A stretch of 64,000 nucleotides of DNA from Yersinia similis (lineage in GTDB: Bacteria; Pseudomonadota; Gammaproteobacteria; Enterobacterales; Enterobacteriaceae): the NCBI RefSeq assembly GCF_001053095.1, contig NZ_CGBP01000006.1, positions 1 to 64,000 of the forward strand, read 5' to 3'. The notes under the pieces were generated by a model that saw only the letters and a program-made list of their open reading frames with translations, did no database searches and was not told the origin of the DNA. Made by a program: the position numbers and the translations under genes. This document shows, piece after piece, positions 1 through 9,157 of the stretch. Each line of letters begins with the position of its first letter. Positions within the stretch are counted from its first letter, which is position 1.

Positions 1-60
1 CTTTTCCGGGCAACAAACATGGGCTAACAAAAGTGTAGCGGTATTAAGCGCAGTTATTTA
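1..60. mobile_element. Terminus of an unknown element interrupting manB
   Basis: The first 60 bases replace the expected manB continuation. Positions 30-60 match the reverse complement of 5868-5898 at about 27 of 31 bases. The right end at 6021-6037 carries another version of the terminus (GCGTAGTTATTTAG against GCGCAGTTATTTAG here). One reading frame on the plus strand stays open up to a TAG within this terminus, as expected for a gene ending at the edge of an insertion element. Too little is present to name a family. Confidence 0.45.
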
Positions 61-401
61 GCATCCCTTCGGACTAATTTCATACCATTGAAATCAATTG
101 GGTTATGGCTGGCAGTGACCTCGATTCCACCATCCAATCCGAGATAGAACGTTGAGAAATATATTTCTTCTGTTCCAGATAAACCAATATCAAAAACATC
201 AACGCCAGCATCTTGTAAACCACGGGAGAGTGCTGATTTTAATCTTTCAGTACTCATTCTTGCATCACCACCGAAAACTATTTTTTTAGGTCTTTCGAAT
301 TCACCGAATGCTCGCCCTATACGATAAGCGATATCTTCATTCAGTTCATCTCCTAGTCTTCCTCGGATATCATAAGATTTAAAGCAAGTTAAATTTTCCA
401 T
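54..401 (-). pseudogene. manB: Phosphomannomutase ManB, truncated (N-terminal fragment)
   Basis: This is the start of a phosphomannomutase, which converts mannose-6-P to mannose-1-P for GDP-mannose synthesis. The 115 residues begin with the family N-terminus (SYDIRG) and contain the phosphoserine loop TASHNP near residue 98, so identification is firm. The family is about 456 residues long, and the frame stops right after [10 protein letters not shown], a point where the normal protein continues. The last 53 bases of the window beyond the stop do not encode ManB. They resemble the end of an inverted-repeat element also seen at 5868-6037. The fragment lacks the sugar-binding and C-terminal domains and should be inactive. 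The ATG lies 2 bp after the manC stop, so it was the next cistron of the same operon. What lies further left cannot be seen. Confidence 0.85.
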
Positions 402-403
402 TA

Positions 404-1819
404 TTAATAGCCAATCCCATACTCTTCAAGACGAATTACATCATTTTCATTTAAATAAGTACCACTGCGAACTTCTATTAATTCTAATAATACTGAGCCT
501 GGATTTTCCACCGCATGTGGTGTACCAATAGGAATATAAATTGATTCATTCTCGGTTAATAAAACTATATTATCTCCCTTCGTAACCTTTGCTGTTCCAG
601 AGACAACGACCCAATGCTCTGCTCTATGATAATGAAGCTGAGTTGCTGTTTTTTCACCCGGCTTTACGGTTACAGCTTTAACCTGATAACGCTCACCTTC
701 AGCTATAGTGTCATGCTTTCCCCAAGGACGGAATACTTCTCTATGCTGTAAATATTCAGGTCGGTCAACAACTTTTAGTTGCTCTACAATTTTTTTTACA
801 TCTTGTGTTGTATCTTTATCTGCGATTAATATCGCATCTTTTGTTTCTATTATAATTAAATTATGTACGCCAACGGCAGCAACTAGCCTATTTTGAGAGT
901 ATATATAGCTATTACTTGATTTATCTGTTAGTACATCACCACGAATAGCATTTCCATTAGCATCTTTCTCACTGACTTCCCACAGAGCTGACCACGAGCC
1001 GATATCACTCCATTTTGCATTCATACTAACAACAACGGTATTATCAGACTTCTCCATCACTGCATAATCAATCGAGTCACTAGAACAATTTATAAAATCA
1101 CTCTCATTAACTCTAATAAAGTCAAGGTCATATCGAGATCCATTCATGGCATCTAAACAACTTTTATAAATGTCAGGCCTGAATTTCTTTAAAGCATCTA
1201 AATACACAGAAGACTTAAATAGGAACATCCCACTATTCCAGTAATACTCACCGGAGTCTACATATTGAGTTGCTTTTTCGATATTTGGTTTTTCAATAAA
1301 AGAGCTAACACTAAATGCCATATTGCTAATTTCAGCACCTTTTTTTATATATCCATATCCTGTTTCTGGCCCTGACGGTATAATACCAAATGTAACAAGT
1401 TTGTTATTCTTTGCATGTATAACTGCTTCTGAAATAGACCTCTCAAACTCTGATTTATCTTCAATTACATGATCTGCAGCTAATATTAGTAAAATCGGAT
1501 TTTCGCCATCATTAACCGCTTTCAAAGCTGCCAATGCTATTGCCGGAGCAGTATTGCGGCCTTCAGGCTCTAAAATTATTCCACTATGATATGTTTCATT
1601 CTCTCTGAGTTGTTCTGCAACAACAAAACGATGCTCTTGATTGCAAATAAAAATAGGTGGTAAATGTTCTATATTAGACAATCTAGAAACTGTTTCCTGT
1701 AGCATCGTCGATGTAGATATTAATGAAAGGAATTGCTTAGGATATAAAGAACGTGATAATGGCCATAATCGACTACCAGAACCACCTGCCATAATAACTG
1801 GAAGTATATCATCTTTCAT
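404..1819 (-). CDS. manC: Mannose-1-phosphate guanylyltransferase / mannose-6-phosphate isomerase ManC
   Basis: This bifunctional cytosolic enzyme makes GDP-mannose, the start of the GDP-colitose route. Residues 1-330 form the nucleotidyltransferase domain, with the signature [14 protein letters not shown] near residue 10 and the catalytic-site motif FIEKPN near residue 174. Residues 350-471 form the cupin isomerase domain, including RPWG and LHYHRAEHW metal-binding histidines. Its length of 471 residues is normal. It sits between colD, across a 265-bp gap, and the broken manB, which starts 2 bp downstream. GC content is low, as in the rest of the cluster. The enzyme looks intact, but its substrate mannose-1-P would need a phosphomannomutase from elsewhere in the genome. 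Confidence 0.95.
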   Translation of the reverse strand: MKDDILPVIMAGGSGSRLWPLSRSLYPKQFLSLISTSTMLQETVSRLSNIEHLPPIFICNQEHRFVVAEQLRENETYHSGIILEPEGRNTAPAIALAALKAVNDGENPILLILAADHVIEDKSEFERSISEAVIHAKNNKLVTFGIIPSGPETGYGYIKKGAEISNMAFSVSSFIEKPNIEKATQYVDSGEYYWNSGMFLFKSSVYLDALKKFRPDIYKSCLDAMNGSRYDLDFIRVNESDFINCSSDSIDYAVMEKSDNTVVVSMNAKWSDIGSWSALWEVSEKDANGNAIRGDVLTDKSSNSYIYSQNRLVAAVGVHNLIIIETKDAILIADKDTTQDVKKIVEQLKVVDRPEYLQHREVFRPWGKHDTIAEGERYQVKAVTVKPGEKTATQLHYHRAEHWVVVSGTAKVTKGDNIVLLTENESIYIPIGTPHAVENPGSVLLELIEVRSGTYLNENDVIRLEEYGIGY

Positions 1820-2084
1820 ATTTATATTTTCTATTTAAGTGTAAAATTGAGAGTCAATTAGATTGAATCAGCACTACTATATCTTCACTAATATTAAAAT
1901 AATTAAGTTAACATGATTTTCACCGATTAAATCAATTATGACTCATTCGATACGTTTTCATTTACTCAAATACAGAATACGTAGCGTGAAATTAGATCTC
2001 CATATATCTGAAAGTTCAACATTAATGTTAATAACCATATTACTAAAAACAGGCACACTTCAATTATATTAATTTTATGGGTAT

Positions 2085-3254
2085 TTATTTCTTTAATATG
2101 TTAAATAGGTTTTTAATCTGTTCAGAAAGATCTATTTGGTGATTCCCCACAAACAATCCATGTTTATCTATATATTCGGCATCGGTTACTTCACCTGCGA
2201 TTGTATAATCAAAAAATTTGAGTACTTCTTTATTCTTGAGAAAATTTCCCGTAACGATTGGCCGACATTCAATGCCAGCTTCAATAAGTTTTTTAACTAA
2301 CTCAGCTCTTGTTATTGGAGAGGACTCTTTAAGAATTAAAGCGAATCCAAACCAACTACTTTCACCAGTCTCCTGTTGGATATCTATATAAGGATGGCTG
2401 CTGAATAGCTCTTTGAATATCGTGGCATTTTTCCTACGCATTTCAATAAAGCTTGGTAACTTCTTCAATTGTTCAATACCAATCGCTCCACTCATTTCCA
2501 ACGGACGAACATTGTACCCTGGAAGAACGAATTTGAATGACTCTTCAAACGGATCAATACTTTTTTGGCCAGTAATATGATTGAACTCAGGTAAATTACG
2601 AGTCCAGCCATGCGCTCTTATACAAAGTAAGATATGATACAATTCTTCATCATCAGTTATAACACAACCACCTTCCATAGTTGCGATATGGTGAGAGAAG
2701 AAAGAACTGAATGTTCCCATTAAGCCATAGGTACCCGCCTGCTTACCATTTAGTCTTGCCCCCATAGATTCACAGTTATCTTCCAGAATAAAAATATCTT
2801 TACCTTCAGTAATTTTAGTAATAGCATCAAAATCGTTAGGATTCCCTAATAAATTTACAGCCAAAATTGCTTTTGTCTTTTCTGTAATCGCAGATTTTAA
2901 TTTATCAAGATCTATGTTTAGTGTTTTTTTATCTATATCAACAAATCTCACGTTAAGACCGTATTGCTGTAATGGGAAATATGTTGTTGACCATGAGACT
3001 GCAGGAACAATAACTTCATCACCACGCTTAAACTTAGGCTTTTTAGTGAAAAATAATGCAGCAATCATTAATAAATTTGCTGTAGAACCTGAACTTACCA
3101 TTACTGAATATTTAGAACCGAAGTATTCAGCAAAATCCTTTTCATACTGTTTTACAGACTCCCCCATAGTGAACATGTTTGAATCAATAATTCGTTGAAT
3201 TGCGTTCAGCTCTTTTTCATCCCAAGTGCTACTAGCTAAAGGAAAATTAATCAT
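2085..3254 (-). CDS. colD: GDP-4-keto-6-deoxy-D-mannose 3-dehydratase ColD
   Basis: ColD removes the C3 hydroxyl of GDP-4-keto-6-deoxymannose using pyridoxamine/PLP, the first committed step to GDP-L-colitose. The fold is that of DegT/DnrJ/EryC1 sugar aminotransferases. The Schiff-base lysine is replaced by histidine in SFFSHHIATMEGG, the hallmark of ColD-type dehydratases. Starting at the ATG at 3254 (MINFPLASSTW) puts that histidine at residue 188, the family position, and gives 389 residues and an 8-bp overlap with the colC stop. A second ATG 12 bp upstream is also in frame. Unlike DdhC it has no Fe-S cysteine cluster, as is known for ColD. It follows colC in a tight operon. Confidence 0.92.
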   Translation of the reverse strand: MINFPLASSTWDEKELNAIQRIIDSNMFTMGESVKQYEKDFAEYFGSKYSVMVSSGSTANLLMIAALFFTKKPKFKRGDEVIVPAVSWSTTYFPLQQYGLNVRFVDIDKKTLNIDLDKLKSAITEKTKAILAVNLLGNPNDFDAITKITEGKDIFILEDNCESMGARLNGKQAGTYGLMGTFSSFFSHHIATMEGGCVITDDEELYHILLCIRAHGWTRNLPEFNHITGQKSIDPFEESFKFVLPGYNVRPLEMSGAIGIEQLKKLPSFIEMRRKNATIFKELFSSHPYIDIQQETGESSWFGFALILKESSPITRAELVKKLIEAGIECRPIVTGNFLKNKEVLKFFDYTIAGEVTDAEYIDKHGLFVGNHQIDLSEQIKNLFNILKK

Positions 3255-4173
3255 TATTTTTCTCATTTAAAAAATATTGGCAGGTTTGTGATATACCACT
3301 TTCTAGATCTACTTTATTCGACCAACCGAATTCAGATAGCAAAGTATTATCTATTAATTTTCGACGCATCCCAACGGGTTTAGATTTGTCATAAACAAAT
3401 GTCCCCTTATATCCTAGTATCTTAGCGATTACTTTGTAATATTCAGTGATAGTATAATCTTGACCCAAGCCTACATTAATATTCTGCGGCATCTTCGTGA
3501 AATTATTGATCGTATAGAATATAAAATCAGCTAAATCTTCAGCATACATAAACTCGCGCCTTGCTTCACCATCACCCCATATTTCAACTTCACTTTTACC
3601 AGTTTCAATTGCCGTGACAATCTTTTTTATAACAGCAGGAATCATATGAGAATTATTCTCATCAAATTTATCATATTTTCCATACAGATTACAGGGAATA
3701 GCAGTTTTATATTGAAACTCTGAATCTTCTCTATTTATATACTCGCATAATTTGGCACTTGTGATTTTAGCAAGCGCATAGCCTTCATTCGTTGACTCTA
3801 GTTCACCGGTAAGAATCATGTCCTCTGTTAATCCAGAGTCACAATCTTTTGGATACATACAAGAACTACCTAAATTCAGTAATTTTCTAATATTATTATC
3901 TTTTGCGGCAGTTAATAAATTAATACCCATTTGCATGTTTTCAACTAAAAATTTTACAGGGTTATTAATATTTGCATGGATTCCGCCAACGATCCCTGCA
4001 GCGTGGATAATAAAATTAGGTTTATGGTGTTTCAGATATGTTGTTATGTGCTTTTTTTCAAGAAGATCTAACTCTTTGCTTGATGGTGTAATAAATTCGT
4101 AGTCTTTAGACTTGGTGTGGGCGAGAATATTCTTCCCAACCATGCCACCTGCCCCTGTGAGTAATATCTTCAC
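3247..4173 (-). CDS. colC: GDP-L-colitose synthase ColC (epimerase/reductase)
   Basis: This NAD(P)-dependent short-chain dehydrogenase is related to GDP-fucose synthase (Fcl). Family knowledge assigns ColC to 5-epimerisation and 4-reduction of GDP-4-keto-3,6-dideoxy-D-mannose, giving GDP-L-colitose. Visible are the nucleotide motif TGAGGMVG at residues 6-13, a serine-containing GSSCMYP segment, and the YALAK catalytic Tyr-Lys pair near residue 137. Length is 308 residues. Translation appears to start at a GTG (4173). It lies between gmd (9-bp gap) and colD (8-bp overlap). Alone it could be read as Fcl; the ColD neighbour favours ColC. Confidence 0.87.
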   Translation of the reverse strand: MKILLTGAGGMVGKNILAHTKSKDYEFITPSSKELDLLEKKHITTYLKHHKPNFIIHAAGIVGGIHANINNPVKFLVENMQMGINLLTAAKDNNIRKLLNLGSSCMYPKDCDSGLTEDMILTGELESTNEGYALAKITSAKLCEYINREDSEFQYKTAIPCNLYGKYDKFDENNSHMIPAVIKKIVTAIETGKSEVEIWGDGEARREFMYAEDLADFIFYTINNFTKMPQNINVGLGQDYTITEYYKVIAKILGYKGTFVYDKSKPVGMRRKLIDNTLLSEFGWSNKVDLESGISQTCQYFLNEKNND

Positions 4174-4182
4174 TTTTTTACC

Positions 4183-5307
4183 CTATTTAGACTCTATTGC
4201 AATAGAAACTTCATGACCGTGCGATTTTAAAATAGCTATTGCCTTTGCTTTTTGCAGATCATTTTTTACCATTTCAGCACACATTTCATTTACACTAATT
4301 TCAGGTACCCAACCCAGTTTTATTTTTGCTTTAGAAGGATCACCTAATAAAGTCTCGACTTCTGCAGGTCTAAAATATTTTTGGTCAACCTTAATAATAA
4401 CATCGCCTACTTTTACGGACATAACATCGTCAGAGTCTTTGACCGATTTCACTACACCAATCTCATTAACACCCATACCTCTAAATTCTAATTCTATCCC
4501 CAATTCTGCCGCAGCCATACGAACAAATTCTCTGACAGAAATTTGTTTACCTGTCGCAATAACAAAATCTTCTGGTTGTTCCTGTTGGAGCATAAGCCAT
4601 TGCATACGGACATAATCTTTTGCATGCCCCCAATCTCTTAGTGAATCTAGATTTCCTAAATGTAAGCAAGTTTCTAGTCCTTGCGAAATATTAGCAAGTA
4701 CACGTGTAATTTTTCTTGTTACAAAGGTTTCACCACGACGCGGTGATTCATGGTTAAACAAAATACCGTTACAAGCATACATGCCATATGCCTCACGATA
4801 ATTTACCGTAATCCAATATGCATATAATTTAGCTACAGCATAGGGAGAACGTGGATAGAATGGAGTAGTTTCTTTCTGAGGTATTTCTTGCACCAGACCA
4901 TATAATTCAGACGTTGAGGCTTGATAAAATTTGGTTTTTTTTTCTAATCCTAAGAAACGAATAGCTTCAAGCAATCGCAAGGTTCCCATTGCATCAACAT
5001 CCGCAGTATATTCAGGTGAGTCAAAAGATACTGCGACGTGTGACTGAGCACCCAAATTATATATTTCATCGGGTGTTATTTCTTTTACCAATCTAGTTAA
5101 GTTAGACGAATCAGTTAAATCGCCATAGTGTAAGAAAAAATTATCAGCACTCAAATTAGTGTCTTGAAATATGTGATCTATACGTTGTGTATTAAACGAA
5201 GATGAACGCCGTTGGATACCATGGACCTGATAACCTTTTTTTAGTAAAAATTCAGCAAGATATGACCCATCTTGACCAGTAATACCTGTAATTAATGCCT
5301 TTTTCAT
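4183..5307 (-). CDS. gmd: GDP-mannose 4,6-dehydratase Gmd
   Basis: Gmd converts GDP-D-mannose to GDP-4-keto-6-deoxy-D-mannose, the shared intermediate for fucose, colitose and perosamine. The protein is 374 residues, full length. It has the extended-SDR cofactor motif [13 protein letters not shown] at residues 7-19, the YNLGAQSHV segment, and the catalytic YAVAK motif near residue 156. It heads the colitose block gmd-colC-colD-manC. The 783 bp upstream (5308-6090) are gene-free, so a separate promoter or a long leader is possible. No frameshift or missing motif is visible. Confidence 0.95.
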   Translation of the reverse strand: MKKALITGITGQDGSYLAEFLLKKGYQVHGIQRRSSSFNTQRIDHIFQDTNLSADNFFLHYGDLTDSSNLTRLVKEITPDEIYNLGAQSHVAVSFDSPEYTADVDAMGTLRLLEAIRFLGLEKKTKFYQASTSELYGLVQEIPQKETTPFYPRSPYAVAKLYAYWITVNYREAYGMYACNGILFNHESPRRGETFVTRKITRVLANISQGLETCLHLGNLDSLRDWGHAKDYVRMQWLMLQQEQPEDFVIATGKQISVREFVRMAAAELGIELEFRGMGVNEIGVVKSVKDSDDVMSVKVGDVIIKVDQKYFRPAEVETLLGDPSKAKIKLGWVPEISVNEMCAEMVKNDLQKAKAIAILKSHGHEVSIAIESK

Positions 5308-6090
5308 ACTTACCTCTATTGAAATATTCTCTATTATTTTTATTTATCCGATTAGAAAAACAAACAAAATATTTAGGAAATGATGTATTATACCTTTTAT
5401 CCATAATTATGGAGGTATATTAATAATCTACTATTTTTGTGGCGCTAGATAAAATATGCCATATTTTAGTCATTTACTGAAAAGTGTTTTCTGTCATAAT
5501 TATAAAAATTATATTTTTCGTTCCAGCCATGTACACTTCCATTAAATAGGAGATAGTTAATATTTAAGTATTCACATCTTAAACCAGCATTGAAAGACCC
5601 AATAAAAATTCCCCATAGAAGTACTAGGGGGCAAGAAGTCTTATCTACAATGATTATCACCAAGTCGAATAGTCTTCTTTTGTAACGTAATCACTTAAAT
5701 TGTTTTACTTATGTGGTTTTGTAACTTCACGAGGTATAATAAATAATATTATAGCTAGCTTATTATGGGGTAAAGTTATCTAGATTAAGTGTAGGCTACA
5801 GGATTATGTAAAATGCTTATAATATGTTCGAAGGTAAGTTAATAATCATATACCTAATCACGCCTTATTAAATAGCTGCGCTTAATAGTGCTCCACTTTC
5901 ATCATCCCCTGCGAGGCAAGAGATTGGCTCAAATTTACCGCAAAATGCTATAGCGTAAAACTTGTAGACACCGCTCTTACTGAGCAATCATATACTCAAA
6001 AATTGCAGGTATGGCAGTAAAAGGCGTAGTTATTTAGAATGGTAATATATTAGCACTGAAGTAAATAAAAAAACTTCCAAGCTAATATTT
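5308..6090. other. Gene-free AT-rich spacer between GT11 gene and gmd
   Basis: This 783-bp stretch has no convincing gene. A 65-codon frame at 5466-5663 has no recognisable product. The part near 6037-5868 is a small element with inverted ends, listed separately. The rest (5308-5867) is AT-rich and holds nothing I can identify. It probably marks a deletion or a replaced gene in the centre of the O-antigen cluster. Confidence 0.55.
5868..6037. mobile_element. About 170-bp MITE-like element with terminal inverted repeats
   Basis: The left end reads TAAATAGCTGCGC and the right end GCGTAGTTATTTA, which are inverted copies apart from two mismatches. On the minus strand a frame reads ...SGALLSAAI and stops inside the left end. 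A similar stop occurs in the terminus that breaks manB at position 60. I read this as the deleted remnant of an insertion element. No target duplication is obvious and I cannot name the family. Confidence 0.5.
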
Positions 6091-6960
6091 TTATTTATTG
6101 ATAGTAATCCAATTAGCGACAACTGGGTAGTCTTTTGATTCTGATTCATACCAAGGCCAAGGTGAAATTACAATTTGATCTTTATTTTTTGCTAACCAAG
6201 CCCCCCACCAGCTGAAAGTACTGTTAGCTATAACATGATTTTTTGCATTACTCATTAACCATAGATCTATTTCTTGATTGAATCCAATGGAGATACTCAC
6301 GTTAATATTAGATGGAAATAAGTTAATTATATTTTTTTTACACCAATCAATATCATTACTGAAGATAAAGAACTCAGGATTTTCTACTTTATCTAAAATA
6401 ATACCTATAGCTTCTTGATAATAATGGACAGAGCATACACCGTGTACTTTTAATGCTTCCTTATTATCTATATAATCACCACGTCTAATGTGAATTGAAA
6501 CTGAATTTGTATTTTTTATTTTATCACAAAAGATCAATGCATCTGTTTCTATCTCTTTAGGAACAAAAATTTCTTTTAATTCGGAATGACATTCACTAAA
6601 ATACTCCTCCTTTGCCCAATGACCTAACATTAGTACGTTTTTTCCACATACACGATTATGACCATTACACTCATGATGCCACTTATTTGATCTTGAGGAA
6701 AGAAATGGGAACCTATTCATCAACCTTATTTTCCACTCAGGAAAGATCTTCTCTTCTTCTTTAGTTAACTCTCTATTGGGTATTTTTAACCTATCTAACC
6801 GATACCCGCCATGAAGCGTATAATTGAATTTTTCATAGAAGCGTTTATCAATAATTAATTCTGCTCCCATACTTTTAGCTTTAGAATAAGCAGCAGCATA
6901 CTCAAAAAGTTGATTCCCAAGCCCTCCCATTAAACGGCAAACTATTTTTTTGTTTGTCAT
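6091..6960 (-). CDS. GT11-family glycosyltransferase (fucosyltransferase-like, probable colitosyltransferase)
   Basis: The protein belongs to glycosyltransferase family 11 (alpha-1,2-fucosyltransferases). It has the N-terminal GGLGNQLFEYA motif, the donor-binding HIRRGDYID near residue 155, and the C-terminal NSTFSWWGAW motif. These enzymes use GDP-L-fucose. No fucose synthase is separate here, and the locus makes GDP-L-colitose (3-deoxyfucose), so colitose is the likely donor, as inferred for GT11 enzymes of other colitose clusters. The ATG at 6960 is chosen because GGAGA stands a good distance upstream; an in-frame TTG at 6975 is less likely. The gene is isolated by gaps of 783 bp and 518 bp. 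GC content is very low. Confidence 0.8.
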   Translation of the reverse strand: MTNKKIVCRLMGGLGNQLFEYAAAYSKAKSMGAELIIDKRFYEKFNYTLHGGYRLDRLKIPNRELTKEEEKIFPEWKIRLMNRFPFLSSRSNKWHHECNGHNRVCGKNVLMLGHWAKEEYFSECHSELKEIFVPKEIETDALIFCDKIKNTNSVSIHIRRGDYIDNKEALKVHGVCSVHYYQEAIGIILDKVENPEFFIFSNDIDWCKKNIINLFPSNINVSISIGFNQEIDLWLMSNAKNHVIANSTFSWWGAWLAKNKDQIVISPWPWYESESKDYPVVANWITINK

Positions 6961-7478
6961 TTTATTTTTCTCCAAGTCTTAATTAAATTATTTTATTATT
7001 TTTCAACTGACCATAGGCACTATGTATCATGATACATACCAAATCAGAGAATATGCATATTCATTATAGTACTGTAAGAAACCCCCTCTATACTCAGTGC
7101 TATACTATATCTTACTTTAATTGATATCGAAAAAATCCTGAGATAATATTAAAACTTCACATAACCCTCGCTAATTATTATTATTTAATTATAATAATTA
7201 ATAGATAAATATTTTATATGTAATTTCCCACAGATAACGTCATTTTTATTCAGGAATGCTTTCTATGAATAAAAAAACCTAATAATAGTCTATTTTTGTA
7301 GATGCTATAAGAAAGTTATCCCCTCATAGTTCTTTATCATTTTTAAGCCATACCTCCAGTAAATTTAGACTTAATTATTTATATCTTCAGTATTTTTCGC
7401 TAAAAATTAAAAAAGGCATTATGCTGCTTTTAAAGTTAAAAGTCTTAAATGATCATATCAATACGTATTAAAAAATCA
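6961..7478. other. Gene-free AT-rich spacer
   Basis: About 518 bp between the two glycosyltransferase genes. It is very AT-rich, with runs of A and T and no long open frame on either strand. I see the GGAGA ribosome site of the GT11 gene at its left edge and nothing else. A flippase or polymerase gene would be expected in such a position, but none remains. Confidence 0.5.
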
Positions 7479-8483
7479 TTACATATGCTTTCTTAACTTA
7501 ATTTTTCTTACATGTAATAAGCATTTTAATTTAAGCAAAAGCAGTTTAAAAGTGTCTAATATACTTATTTCATAATCATCATTTTTTTTCCAATTAATGT
7601 TCCACGTGGTTTTTTCAATTTCCCTCATTATTTCTGCGAATTTATCAACACCAACTAAACCATGCTCTTCATTGAATATTTTCATTCTAAGCTCATAATT
7701 TTTATCAATAACGCCATTAATTACATCTGGTTGCATACAAGAATTTTCTAGTATTCTATACTTTGATACTTTAGTATTTATATATACTACATCACCGTGA
7801 AATCGTATCCATCGAATGTAAAATTCATAATCGATAATAGGATACCAATAATTATCAAACCCATTTATAGCCAATGCTTTTTTACGATCCATAACAACAG
7901 CTAACGTCGCAATATAATGGGAGCTAAAAATATAATTCTGAAGATCAACTCTTTCTTCATGCCCTTCAGTTACTATTAACTGCCTATATTTATTATAAAT
8001 ATTACGTAATCCCCTATAGAAAAAACCAATTTCTACCTTATTAGATTCATGTCTTTGTTCAAGAAAATATGCACCAAATCCAACCATTGGGATATTATAA
8101 AAACCGTCAAATTTATTCAGGTATTTATCTAACTGAGCAGGGAAATTTTCACATAACAAATCATCATCATGTAAAATAGTAATTAACTGTCCTCGGCCTA
8201 ATTCTAAACAACGATTCCAATTACCTGCGGCCCCATAATTAGATTCATTTTTATAATATTTAAATTTATAAGTTAAAAAATCACGCATTTCTTCAATTGC
8301 TAAATCAGTATTTTCAGGATCATTATCAACCACAATTATTTCTACTGAAATACTAAATTTCAAATTAAATACACTTTGCAAAGTTTCTTTTAATAATGGA
8401 AACCTTTTATATGTAGGTATGGCTATTGTCAAAATCACATCATCTTCGTTAAAATAATTATTTATAATAAGATTACTATTCAT
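7479..8483 (-). CDS. Glycosyltransferase family 2
   Basis: This GT-A fold transferase opens with TIAIPTYKRFPLLKETL and IIVVDNDP near residue 53. The HDDD motif at about residues 105-108 is the metal and nucleotide-sugar site. The remaining C-terminal part (SHYIATLAVVMDRK, WYPIIDYEFYIRWI) is typical of O-antigen transferases of this family. The protein has 334 residues, no membrane segment and no signal peptide, so it acts on the cytoplasmic face of the inner membrane on lipid-linked sugar. Donor and acceptor cannot be told. Gaps of 518 and 674 bp isolate the gene. It may be one of the few transferases left after deletion. Confidence 0.8.
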   Translation of the reverse strand: MNSNLIINNYFNEDDVILTIAIPTYKRFPLLKETLQSVFNLKFSISVEIIVVDNDPENTDLAIEEMRDFLTYKFKYYKNESNYGAAGNWNRCLELGRGQLITILHDDDLLCENFPAQLDKYLNKFDGFYNIPMVGFGAYFLEQRHESNKVEIGFFYRGLRNIYNKYRQLIVTEGHEERVDLQNYIFSSHYIATLAVVMDRKKALAINGFDNYWYPIIDYEFYIRWIRFHGDVVYINTKVSKYRILENSCMQPDVINGVIDKNYELRMKIFNEEHGLVGVDKFAEIMREIEKTTWNINWKKNDDYEISILDTFKLLLLKLKCLLHVRKIKLRKHM

Positions 8484-9157
8484 TTAAAAACCTTGCTGTG
8501 ACATTTAAACTTTCCTATTTACATGGTTTTAGTCATAACTAAAAATATATGAATTTTTTTAAAATTAATTTTTTAGAGAAAGAACAGAAATTATTTTCAC
8601 TCTAACCACAAAACGAAACATAGCCCATTTTTGTGTAAATACATGTAAAAAACAATTAATAAAAATAAGGAAGGTAATAATAGAAGAAATTAAAGTAAAT
8701 GAAATTCCATAACCCAACAACTAATAGTTTAAAAAATAGTTGTGATTTACCTAATAAATACTATATCGTCTATACAGATATCAGCGAATGAGCATAAATA
8801 TTAATTAATAAAAACAGAACTAGCGGCCCATATTGGGAATTAATGTAATTCCTTTGTTGTTTAAATAAGAAATAGCTAGAAACCATTTTATATTTAAATT
8901 AGCAGACGAATTAATCATAGAATGCTAGACCCAATGACACCTAATCCACTATTTATACAACTTTTACATAAACTATATAACTTACTACCATTTGGAAAAT
9001 CATGTAATTAAAAACAAGTCAAAAAACACCTAAAAAAATCAGCTAACACAACTAACCCTCTCGTAGCAATAGTGCATAGACGTAGTATCTATTTTATATA
9101 GCAACATATGGTTGCTAAATTGGCACTATTAAAAATATATTTTTATTTAATCTATCA
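8484..9157. other. Gene-free AT-rich spacer with possible ORF remnant
   Basis: This 674-bp stretch between yerF and the GT2 gene is strongly AT-rich and has no long frame. A 32-codon frame on the minus strand (8918 to 8820) reads like a protein fragment (LNIKWFLAISYLNNKG), possibly the remains of a transferase, polymerase or flippase, but it is too short to assign. No promoter, terminator or RNA is recognisable. Confidence 0.4.

Noticed and set aside
3247-4173. GDP-fucose synthase (Fcl) as the name of this gene
   Set aside because: The neighbouring ColD makes the 3-deoxy intermediate, so ColC is the better name; Fcl activity is not excluded.
5466-5663. A 65-codon frame in the gmd upstream gap
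   Set aside because: No ribosome site, no family similarity and composition like the surrounding non-coding DNA.
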